Shown here one piece after another: positions 18,540 through 26,260 of a stretch of DNA of 32,601 nucleotides. Under the pieces are notes generated by a model that made no database searches, had not been told where the DNA came from, and saw nothing but the letters and a program-made list of their open reading frames with translations. The DNA comes from Chloroflexota bacterium (GTDB taxonomy: Bacteria > Chloroflexota > Limnocylindria > Limnocylindrales > CSP1-4): positions 1-32,601 of the forward strand of contig PMXR01000072.1 of NCBI GenBank assembly GCA_003171035.1, written 5' to 3'. Positions within the stretch are counted from its first letter, which is position 1. Each line of letters begins with the position of its first letter. Both the position numbers and the translations under genes were made by a program.

Positions 18540-19475
18540 TTGATCGCGATCGTCCGACGCTACGTCGTGCATGTCCTGGATGACGATGTCGCCGGGATAG
18601 CCGCCGAGCTTGCATATCGGTTCATGTTCGCCACGTTCCCGTTCGCCATCTTCCTGGTGGCGTTGAGTGGTTTCGTGGCCAGCTGGCTGGGGGTCGCCGA
18701 CCCGGGCAACCGGATCATCGGCGCCATCGGCAACGAATTGCCGGCAAACGTCATCGGGCCGGTGAAGGATCAGCTCCAGGTCGTATTGCATGAGACGCAG
18801 CCGGGTTTGCTGTCGGCCGGCGCGCTGGTGACTTTCTACGCCGCGACCGCGGGAACCGGTTCGTTGATGAAGGCCATGAACCGCGCCTACAACGTCCGGG
18901 AGACCCGGCCGCTCTGGCTGCGCATCCTGCTCGCGGCGTTCCTGACCATGGTCGGCGGCGTGGCGATCGTGATCTCGTTCGTGGCGATCGTGGGCGGCAC
19001 GCTGGCGACCCACCGCCTCGTCGACCAGGTTGGGCTGCATGACATCTGGCCGTGGCTGGCGCTGCTGCGCTGGCCGGTGTCGTTCGGGTTGCTGGTGCTG
19101 GCGGTAGCGGCATTGCTGCGCTTCGCGCCCGACTTCCGCACTCCGTGGCGGTGGGTCACGCTCGCGGCAATGGTGTTTGCCGTGGTCTGGCTGTGCGTGA
19201 CCTACGCGTTCGGGCTTTTCGTGGCCCAATTCACCAGGTACGACGCCACCTACGGCGCTCTGGCCGGGGTCATCGTGCTGATGCTGTGGTTCTACCTGAC
19301 GGCATTCGTGCTGGTCTGCGCCGCCGAGCTGGCCGCCCTGCCGGTGAGAATCCGTGCCCCTGATTTGCCGGATGGGTCACCGGCGCCGGTCCCGTCCGCG
19401 GATGCCGTCCGAGACGAGCCTGAGACCAAGCCCAAGCCCGAGTCGGAGCCCGAGTCGGCAGGCGAGGCCGTCTAG
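18540..19475 (+). CDS. YihY/BrkB-family inner-membrane protein (copy 1)
   Basis: AAELAYRFMFATFPFAIFLVALSGF...FYAATAGTGSLMKAMNRAYNVRETRPLW...YGALAGVIVLMLWFYLTAFVLVCAAELAA; TTG start with GGAG SD. Confidence 0.92.
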   Translation: MIAIVRRYVVHVLDDDVAGIAAELAYRFMFATFPFAIFLVALSGFVASWLGVADPGNRIIGAIGNELPANVIGPVKDQLQVVLHETQPGLLSAGALVTFYAATAGTGSLMKAMNRAYNVRETRPLWLRILLAAFLTMVGGVAIVISFVAIVGGTLATHRLVDQVGLHDIWPWLALLRWPVSFGLLVLAVAALLRFAPDFRTPWRWVTLAAMVFAVVWLCVTYAFGLFVAQFTRYDATYGALAGVIVLMLWFYLTAFVLVCAAELAALPVRIRAPDLPDGSPAPVPSADAVRDEPETKPKPESEPESAGEAV

Positions 19476-19786
19476 TTGTCGGCTGCGACCCGCTCCAGGT
19501 CCACGGTTCGGACACGGCGGGTCTTGCCCGCCTCGGTGCGAACCACGGCGGCGGGGATGATGCCGCTGGACAGAGACTCCACCACGGCGAACTCGCCCGA
19601 GTAGAGACCTTCGCCACCGATGCGGACGCGGTGACCGACCTTGAGGTCGTCACGAACGTCGAGGGCCGCCAGGTTGATGGTGGCGACGGTCGATCGGACG
19701 TAGGTCGGATCGCCCGGCAGGCCGGCTGTTCGAGGCTGCTTGGTGGCCGTTCGGGCCACCGGATAGGTCACCTTTCGTTTTCGCAT
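19472..19786 (-). CDS. Small basic protein with KOW/SH3-like sequence, downstream of the DEAD-box helicase
   Basis: MRKRKVTYPVARTATK...LKVGHRVRIGGEGLYSGEFAVVESLSSGIIPAAVVRTEAGKTRRVRTVDLERVAADN; starts 6 nt after the helicase stop, same strand. Confidence 0.65.
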   Translation of the reverse strand: MRKRKVTYPVARTATKQPRTAGLPGDPTYVRSTVATINLAALDVRDDLKVGHRVRIGGEGLYSGEFAVVESLSSGIIPAAVVRTEAGKTRRVRTVDLERVAADN

Positions 19787-19791
19787 CGCTA

Positions 19792-21060
19792 TCAGCGGCT
19801 CCCTGCTGCGGTTGGTAGTTGGCTGCGGTTTCCGTATGAGGGCCCGGCGCTCCGGCCGGAATGCGACCACGATCGCCCGCCCCGGGATCGCTCGGCCGCT
19901 ACCGGCTCGCGACTCGGATCGGGCAGGTATTCCTCGACGACTTCGCATGGGATCGACTTGCGAAGCAGGCGCTGGACCGCGCGCAGCTCCTCGACTTCCT
20001 CGGGCGAGACCAATGAGATCGCGGTTCCACTCAGACCGGCGCGAGCGGTTCGGCCGATACGGTGGATGTAGTCCTGCGGCTCGTACGGCAGTTCGAAGTT
20101 GACGACGTAGGGCAGGTCGGCGATGTCCAGACCGCGCGACGCCACGTCGGTTGCGACCAGGACCTTGACGAAATGGCCTCGGAAAGCCTCGAGGGCTCGA
20201 GTCCGCTCCGCCTGGCTGCGGTCACCGTGGATGGCCGAGCAGCTCACACCGCGCCGGTCCAGGTACGAGGCCAGACGGCTCGCCCCGAGCTTGCTGCGGG
20301 TGAAGACCAGGACCTGGTCCATGGAGTCGCGCCTGATCAAGTGGATCAGCAGATCGGCCTTGCGATCCTGGTCGACCGGGTAGAGGACCTGGGTCAGGTT
20401 GTCGGCGATGCTGTTCCGGGCGGCAACCTCGACGGTCTCGGGGTTGCGCAGGAACTCACCGGCGAGGCGCCGGATCTCGTCCGAGAACGTGGCCGAGAAG
20501 AGAAGGGTCTGGCGTTGTGCCGGCATGAGGGCCACGATCTTGCGGACGTCGGGAATGAAACCCATGTCCAGCATCCGATCGCCCTCGTCCAGGACGAGGA
20601 TCTCGACCTGCGAGAGGTTCACGGTGCGCTGACCGATATGGTCGAGCAGGCGGCCGGGAGTGGCGACGAGGATCTCGACGCCGCGCCAGAGGATCTTGAT
20701 CTCGGGGTCGATCCGTGTGCCGCCGTAGACGACGGTGGATCGGAGCGGGATGCCCCGGCTGTATGTCTTGACGGCCTCGCTGACCTGGACCGCGAGCTCG
20801 CGGGTGGGGGTCAGGATGAGAAACCGCACGGGGTGACGGGCCGGCGAGAAGCCGTTGTTGGCCTGGCCTCGAAGCCGTTCCAACGCCGGGAGAACGAATG
20901 CGGCCGTCTTGCCGGTGCCCGTCTGGGCTGCGGCCAGGACATCGCGTCCGGCCAGGATCAGTGGGATAGCCGAGCTCTGAACCGGCGTCGGCTCCGTATA
21001 TCCCTCTCGCGCCACTGTGGCGAGAAGGTCGGCCGATAGGCCGAGTTCGTCGAAAGTCAA
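19792..21060 (-). CDS. DEAD-box ATP-dependent RNA helicase
   Basis: Q-motif (LTFDELGL...YTEPTPVQ), AAQTGTGKT, PTRELA, VLDEGDRMLD (DEGD variant), SATF, HRIGRTAR; AGGAG SD 7 nt before TTG at 21060. Confidence 0.95.
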   Translation of the reverse strand: MTFDELGLSADLLATVAREGYTEPTPVQSSAIPLILAGRDVLAAAQTGTGKTAAFVLPALERLRGQANNGFSPARHPVRFLILTPTRELAVQVSEAVKTYSRGIPLRSTVVYGGTRIDPEIKILWRGVEILVATPGRLLDHIGQRTVNLSQVEILVLDEGDRMLDMGFIPDVRKIVALMPAQRQTLLFSATFSDEIRRLAGEFLRNPETVEVAARNSIADNLTQVLYPVDQDRKADLLIHLIRRDSMDQVLVFTRSKLGASRLASYLDRRGVSCSAIHGDRSQAERTRALEAFRGHFVKVLVATDVASRGLDIADLPYVVNFELPYEPQDYIHRIGRTARAGLSGTAISLVSPEEVEELRAVQRLLRKSIPCEVVEEYLPDPSREPVAAERSRGGRSWSHSGRSAGPSYGNRSQLPTAAGSR

Positions 21061-21268
21061 ACCATTACTCCTGAGGGCGCCAACTTGGCGCGGAACCGGT
21101 CGGGTCGGGCGGGACGGTTTGGGTCCTGCGCGCACGAAGCGATCGGTGATGTGGTGCCGGCACCCGCGTGGCGTGCCGACTGCAGACGCCGCTGCATTAC
21201 GAAATTGCGATTGACCGAATCATGGTACCACCCGTCCGACCTTGCCCAGAGGGCTTGGCGGGGGCGGT

Positions 21269-22441
21269 TCATGCAGTGACGGCCGCGAACCTGCGAGGTG
21301 AACGGGCGGCTAACGCTGCGGCTTGGCTCGTGGCGCGCTCGAATATGGTCCTGTACTTGCTGCCGACTTCCCACCACACCATGCCCCGGCTGCGCTCGTA
21401 GGTCTTGAGACCCATCGAGGCCCGGAGCTCCGGGTCGTTCAGTAGCTCGATCAGCTGGGTGGCAAACGCACTCGAGGACCCGGGCTGGACGATGCGGCCG
21501 CACTCGACGGTCAGCATCTCCCGGGCGTACGCGTACGGGGTCGAAACAATCGGCTTGCCGGCCGCCATCGCGAACGAGAGCGTCGCGGCCTGGGTCCGAT
21601 CGAGGTCCGGATAGGGAGTTGTGATCACGTCCGCGGCCTCGAGCCAGTTGCCCAATTCCACTCGGCCGACGAAGCGGTCCACGAACTTGACGTTCTGAGT
21701 CATCCCGAGCGCTGCCACGCGCGCCTCGAGGCGAGCCCGGTAGGCCTCGCCGTCGCGAGTCTTGAGATTCGGTTCGGTGGCGCCGAGGATCACGTAGCAC
21801 GCCGTTGGTACGGCGGCGACGACCGCGGGCATGGCGTCGATGATTATTTCGCAACCCTTGCCCGGGCTGAGCAGCCCGAAACTGAGGATCACCGCGCGAC
21901 CCTGAAGGCCGAGGCGCGGCTTGATCGTGTCGGCCGCGACCTGGGGAAGGTGCGGCACGCCGTGCGGCACGATGTCGAGTCGATCGGCGGGGATCCCGTA
22001 CGACCGCGCCATTTCCTCGGCGGCGGAGCGCGACATGACTATCGTCGCCGCTGCGCTGTCGACCAGTTCCATCATGTTGGAACGCTGGATTTCGGTCGGC
22101 TTGGCCGGTACCTCGTGAAGCGTCACGACCATCGGGACCCGCAGGGTCCTGGCGAAGTCCAGAACGTAAGCCCCGTCGTCGCCGCCCCAGACGCCGGACC
22201 CGCTCTGAACGCTGACCACATCCACGCCGCAGTCGTTGAGGGCCTGCGCAACGTAGGGATAGTCGGCCTGGACGTCGCGCCGGATTCGATGGCGCACTTC
22301 TGCCGGATAGGGCCCGATCTCACCGGCTGGATGGACGGCCACGATCTCCCGCTCACCGACCGTCGTGGCCAGATCGTACGTGAATGTGGCAATCCCGCAC
22401 TGTCGTGGGGAGTAGGTTGAGACGAAGGCCGTCCTCGAGAT
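21269..22441 (-). CDS. GT4-family glycosyltransferase; start codon uncertain (first ATG/GTG/TTG-type start is GTG 22342, homology-like frame continues to about 22441)
   Basis: IVPHGVP, LSFGLLSPGKGCEIIIDAMP, VKFVDRFV, ADVITTPYPD. Same frame upstream reads ISRTAFVSTYSPRQCGIATFTYDLATTVGEREIVAVHPAGEIG, typical N-terminus of this family. Confidence 0.88.
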   Translation of the reverse strand: MSRTAFVSTYSPRQCGIATFTYDLATTVGEREIVAVHPAGEIGPYPAEVRHRIRRDVQADYPYVAQALNDCGVDVVSVQSGSGVWGGDDGAYVLDFARTLRVPMVVTLHEVPAKPTEIQRSNMMELVDSAAATIVMSRSAAEEMARSYGIPADRLDIVPHGVPHLPQVAADTIKPRLGLQGRAVILSFGLLSPGKGCEIIIDAMPAVVAAVPTACYVILGATEPNLKTRDGEAYRARLEARVAALGMTQNVKFVDRFVGRVELGNWLEAADVITTPYPDLDRTQAATLSFAMAAGKPIVSTPYAYAREMLTVECGRIVQPGSSSAFATQLIELLNDPELRASMGLKTYERSRGMVWWEVGSKYRTIFERATSQAAALAARSPRRFAAVTA

Positions 22442-22540
22442 GAGGTAACTCCTGTCAGATTGCGAAGCACGCCGCGCAATGTGCGTGACGGCGATGCGCG
22501 GCCCGAGGCGCGAACGCTCCGGGCCGCGATGGCCTTTGGA

Positions 22541-22744
22541 CTACGCCGCGGACACCTGCACGGCGCGAGGGCCCTTGGGGCTGGTCTCGACTTCGAACGA
22601 AACGCGCTCGCCGCCGGCGAGGCGATCGAAATCGAGGGGAGCGACGAGGCCGCCGCGGTGGAAGAAGTATTCCTTGCCGTCTTCGGCGGCAATGAATCCG
22701 AAGCCGCGATCGGCTACGACCTTCTTGATGGTTCCTGTGGTCAT
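22541..22744 (-). CDS. Cold-shock protein (CspA family)
   Basis: MTTGTIKKVVADRGFGFIAAEDGKEYFFHRGGL (RNP1 GFGFI, RNP2 YFFHRG). Confidence 0.96.
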   Translation of the reverse strand: MTTGTIKKVVADRGFGFIAAEDGKEYFFHRGGLVAPLDFDRLAGGERVSFEVETSPKGPRAVQVSAA

Positions 22745-22888
22745 GACTGACCCCTGTATTCTCTTCCCGAACAGATGGCAGACGCACGGCCCGTTCGAGA
22801 AGAAGGGTGACCACGCGGAGCGTCACCGCAAGTTGCAGCGACGCACTCAGGATACTCGCTCTGGGGGCTTAGCACAACGGCCGGACCG

Positions 22889-23314
22889 TTGCACGCCGTT
22901 CGCGCGAGCGTCCGGGGCGTGTCAGAAAGCCTGGCTCGGCTTGACCAAACGCCGGTACTGGCGCACCGTGGGGTTAGCCTACTGCGCCGGGTCCCGATTC
23001 CGTCTCCCGCAGCGCTGGCAGATTGGATCCCCGTGTCCCGCAGAAGCTTCAGGACCGCGGACGCGCTCATCGTGGTGAGCACCGACGGTTATTTCGACGT
23101 ATTTCCACCAATAGATCGCTCTGCGAACGACAAGCCGAACTACCGGGGAGTCCTGGCCGAACTTGGTCCGACCGTGCGCGGCTCGGACGACAGGCTTTCG
23201 GTCCGGCCCGAGTCGGTCATGCTCGATGCCGCGGTAGCAACGTGGTCTCGCAGCCACGGCGCAGCCGCCGTGCGCGGTGACATGGGCTTCGGCCGAGACG
23301 AGCACAAGGTCTAG
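22889..23314 (+). CDS. Possible hypothetical protein (weak)
   Basis: Codons over the 3' two-thirds show GC-rich third positions, but there is no recognisable domain and an opposite-strand ORF competes. Confidence 0.25.
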   Translation: MHAVRASVRGVSESLARLDQTPVLAHRGVSLLRRVPIPSPAALADWIPVSRRSFRTADALIVVSTDGYFDVFPPIDRSANDKPNYRGVLAELGPTVRGSDDRLSVRPESVMLDAAVATWSRSHGAAAVRGDMGFGRDEHKV

Positions 23315-23422
23315 GTCCGGGTCTGATTCCTATTGGGCCGTTGGCCCGACCAGGCGCGCCGCTCGAATTCGTGCGCCTCGCGCCCCGCTCGACGACAAGA
23401 TCAACGCTGAAAGGAAAGCCAC

Positions 23423-23686
23423 ATGACCGACGAAATCACGCCCGCGGCGGCACCCACGCCCGCGGCCGGCAAGAACGAACCGGATCGAAGTAAGTCGTCG
23501 TATCGTGCGGCTCCCGCCGCCAGCGTCGACAGCCGGCTGACCGGCGGAGCCGGCGTCCAGCGCAGCCACCTGCGCGACCGCAAGAGATGGCTCAAGAGCC
23601 GCAGCCGGGCCGGCCAGACGTGGGCCCAGCGCAAGAACGCGAGCGTCACCTACTGCCCGGCCAAGACAACGCGGACGGGCCAGTAG
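23423..23686 (+). CDS. Small basic hypothetical protein
   Basis: GAAAGGAAA SD before ATG; 87 aa, Arg/Lys-rich (RSHLRDRKRWLKSRSRAGQTWAQRKN). Confidence 0.55.
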   Translation: MTDEITPAAAPTPAAGKNEPDRSKSSYRAAPAASVDSRLTGGAGVQRSHLRDRKRWLKSRSRAGQTWAQRKNASVTYCPAKTTRTGQ

Positions 23687-23691
23687 CGGCC

Positions 23692-23934
23692 GTGGCTGCG
23701 CGAAGCGCGACGGCAAAGTCCGGCTCCGCCTTTCCGGCGGCCCGCGCCCTGCCGCCCGACGCCGCTGCGGAGAAGCTCACCGAGGACATCCACACGCTGA
23801 TGCGGAACGCTGCCGAGCACCGCGAGGCTCGGACGCGGGACGCCAAGGCCGAAGATCTCGCTTCAGCCGGCCGCCAGTACGACGCCGTGATTGCGCTGGC
23901 TAGGGCCGAAGCCCGCAAGACGTCTCGCGTCTGA
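23692..23934 (+). CDS. Small hypothetical protein, helical and charged
   Basis: GTG 23692, 5 nt after the previous stop: VAARSATAKSGSAFPAARALPPDAAAEKLTEDIHTLMRNAAEHREARTRDAKAEDLASAGRQYDAVIALARAEARKTSRV. Confidence 0.45.
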   Translation: MAARSATAKSGSAFPAARALPPDAAAEKLTEDIHTLMRNAAEHREARTRDAKAEDLASAGRQYDAVIALARAEARKTSRV

Positions 23935-23941
23935 GGGTCGG

Positions 23942-24364
23942 CTACCGGCCGTGAGATTCGCGGGCGAGTTCCTCGAGCCGCGCATCGGAGATGCCGAAGT
24001 GGTGGGCGACCTCATGGCGGACCGTTTCGGCTACCCCCAGCCTGAGTGACTCCGGCGTTCGAAACTGCCGGAGGTGCGGCAGCCGGAAGATCGTGATCTT
24101 GCTCGGCGCGGCCGCGCCGTCCGCGCCCCACGCCGTCCTCGGTATGCCCGTGTAGAGCCCCAACAGGCCCTGGGCTCCGACAGAGGCCAGCTGATACGGC
24201 GTCGCCTCGTCCTCGACGACTATAGCCACGGTCCCGAGCTGATCTCGAAACCCCGCCGGAAGAGCCTCGACCGCGGCCAGCACCAGGCCATCGAACGTGT
24301 CTACCTCGTCGGACGCAGCGCCGGGCGTGGCCGGATCGGCGGTGTGCTCGGTGTCATCGGGCAT
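23942..24364 (-). CDS. Minimal zincin-like metallopeptidase family protein (HExxH)
   Basis: ATG 24364; ...GLLGLYTGIPRT...KITIFRLPHLR...ETVRHEVAHHFGISDARLEEL, the zincin-like pattern with HEVAH. Confidence 0.92.
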   Translation of the reverse strand: MPDDTEHTADPATPGAASDEVDTFDGLVLAAVEALPAGFRDQLGTVAIVVEDEATPYQLASVGAQGLLGLYTGIPRTAWGADGAAAPSKITIFRLPHLRQFRTPESLRLGVAETVRHEVAHHFGISDARLEELARESHGR

Positions 24365-24440
24365 GGCAGCATTATCGCTGCCGCGATCGGCGTGCAACGG
24401 CCGCAGTACGGTGGCCCCGCCGGACGGATATGCTCGACAC

Positions 24441-25262
24441 ATGGACCAGTTCGTCGAAGTCCCGGGCGGCAGGCTCTTCACCACGAGCGAGGGCGAGGGG
24501 CCGCCACTGGTGCTGATCCACGCCGCAATCGCCGATCGCCGGGCCTGGGATGCAATGGTGCCCGGACTCGTGGCCGCCGGTTTCCGCACCGTCCGCTACG
24601 ACTATCGAGGGTTCGGGCAGTCGATCACCAAAGACGTCGAGTTCAGCAATCGCGCCGATCTTGTCGCCGTGCTGGATGCGCTGGGCATCGACCGCGCGGC
24701 ACTCGTCGGCAACAGCCGCGGCGGGTCGATCGCCTTCGACACCGCCGTCGAGTTTCCCGATCGCGTGGTTGCGGCGATCGGTGTTGGGGCGAGTCTGGGC
24801 GGTTACGACGGATCCCCCACACCACAGGAGATGGCCATCTTCGAGCGAGCGGCGTTGATCATGGCCGCCGCCACGCCGGACCTCGACGCCATCGCCGACC
24901 TGTCGGTTTCGCTATGGGTCGACGGCCCGGGTCAGCCGCCCGACCGAGTGGATCCGGCGATACGCGATGCCGTCAGGGCGATGTGCCGGCCTCTCGGCGC
25001 CGCCGACCGCGTCACCGGGCGAACGATCCCGCTGGTTCCGCGAGCGGCCGAGCGGCTGGGCGATCTCCGATGCCCCGTGATGGCGGTGGTCGGCGAACTG
25101 GACGTCTCGGACGTGGTCCAGACGGCCCGGTATCTGGAGAAGAACGCGCCCAACGCACGCGCCGTGGTCTGGCCCGACGTGGCCCACATGATCGGCATGG
25201 AAGTGCCGACGCGTCTCAACGAGCTGATCATCGATTTCCTGGCGCCGCTCCGGCCCTGGTAG
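24441..25262 (+). CDS. Alpha/beta hydrolase
   Basis: MDQFVEVPGGRLFTTSEGEGPPLVLIHAAIADRRAWD...YDYRGFGQS...nucleophile elbow GNSRGG...VVGELDVSD...VAHMIGMEVP. ATG 24441 avoids overlap with the metallopeptidase gene. Confidence 0.92.
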   Translation: MDQFVEVPGGRLFTTSEGEGPPLVLIHAAIADRRAWDAMVPGLVAAGFRTVRYDYRGFGQSITKDVEFSNRADLVAVLDALGIDRAALVGNSRGGSIAFDTAVEFPDRVVAAIGVGASLGGYDGSPTPQEMAIFERAALIMAAATPDLDAIADLSVSLWVDGPGQPPDRVDPAIRDAVRAMCRPLGAADRVTGRTIPLVPRAAERLGDLRCPVMAVVGELDVSDVVQTARYLEKNAPNARAVVWPDVAHMIGMEVPTRLNELIIDFLAPLRPW

Positions 25263-25267
25263 CGGCG
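25252..25267. repeat. 16-bp direct repeat GGCCCTGGTAGCGGCG, copy 1 (spans the hydrolase stop); copy 2 at 25306-25321
   Basis: Exact match to 25306-25321, 54 bp apart. Confidence 0.7.
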
Positions 25268-25346
25268 CAGCCCCGGCGTAGCGGCGGCGTCGCGGCGGCG
25301 CGGGAGGCCCTGGTAGCGGCGAGGTCGGCCGTGTCAGTGGCCGGGC

Positions 25347-26228
25347 TCAGTGGCTCGCGGTGGCGTCGTCGAGGCGGAGGCGTGTCCAGGCGGCGCCCAG
25401 CATCATCACCTGGAAGGCCAGGTGCAGCCACGCCAGGGCCACGAAGACCGCCGCGACGCCCCCGAAAACGGACAGCGCTCCGGCGAGCAGCGGCGCGAGG
25501 TAGACGAGCAATTCCGTCAGGGCGGTCAGCACGAGCCCGGTGATGAGCGCCGGCAGTCGTAGCACGGATAGCGGGACGTTCGTGTTGGGGACTATGCGGA
25601 ACACAATTCCGACGGCGGCTATGACCACGATTGCCGTCGCGACCGGAAACGCCACGGCAGCTGCAGTCCTGACCGCGTCGCCGTTTGGGCCGGCGGTAGC
25701 GCTGCCGGTGGCCAGGTCCTGGACCGCGGCCAGACCGATGCCCGACAGCAGCCCGCCCACGAGGAGAAACACCGACACGAAGCCGCGAAGGATCCGGTCG
25801 AACGCGCCGCGTGCCGGAGTTCGGGCAAAGATGCGCGCGATGGCCTCGTCGAGCGAGGCGTAGAAGTGGCTTGCGCCCCAGGCCAGACCGGCCAGACCGG
25901 CCAGCGAGAACGCGGTGGCATGTGTGGCGACGCTCTCGAGTCCGGCTTTGGCGATCGGCTCGAGTGGAGCGAGCTGGCCGGTGAAGAATCCGAGCAGCTG
26001 CTGCCGGTCGGTCTCCGACGGGACCAAGTAGCCCAGGAGGCCGAAACAGAACAGCAGCCCGGTCAGGCCGGCGAACAGCGCGCTGTAGGCCAGGCCTTCA
26101 GCCACCAGACCGCCGCCGGCGGCGTTGTAGACACTCACGATCGAGCGTGGTCGCCGAACCGGCGCCAGGTCGAGAATTCGGGCGGATACGCCGCGCGTGG
26201 TGGCCGCTCTCGGTTCGAGGGTCGTCAA
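25347..26228 (-). CDS. YihY/BrkB-family membrane protein (copy 2)
   Basis: VSVYNAAGGGLVAEGLAYSALFAGLTGLLFCFGLLGYL...WGASHFYASLDEAIARIF...FRIVPNTNVPLSVL...LAPLLAGALSVFGGVAAVFVALAWLHLAFQVMMLGAAWT. Confidence 0.85.
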   Translation of the reverse strand: MTTLEPRAATTRGVSARILDLAPVRRPRSIVSVYNAAGGGLVAEGLAYSALFAGLTGLLFCFGLLGYLVPSETDRQQLLGFFTGQLAPLEPIAKAGLESVATHATAFSLAGLAGLAWGASHFYASLDEAIARIFARTPARGAFDRILRGFVSVFLLVGGLLSGIGLAAVQDLATGSATAGPNGDAVRTAAAVAFPVATAIVVIAAVGIVFRIVPNTNVPLSVLRLPALITGLVLTALTELLVYLAPLLAGALSVFGGVAAVFVALAWLHLAFQVMMLGAAWTRLRLDDATASH

Positions 26229-26260
26229 CGGAGCCCGGCCATGGTCTTTGTCTCCTCCAC

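Noticed and set aside
20062-21039. 325-aa plus-strand ORF
   Set aside because: Antisense of the DEAD-box helicase.
22865-22945. tRNA-like start GGGGGCTTAGCACAACGG
   Set aside because: No matching acceptor stem, no TTCGAATC-like T-loop and no consistent cloverleaf.
22741-23082. Minus-strand 113-aa ORF upstream of csp
   Set aside because: More likely csp leader DNA; no domain, and it overlaps the csp start.
24074-25543. 489-aa plus-strand ORF
   Set aside because: Overlaps two well-supported genes in other frames; low-complexity Arg-rich shadow translation.
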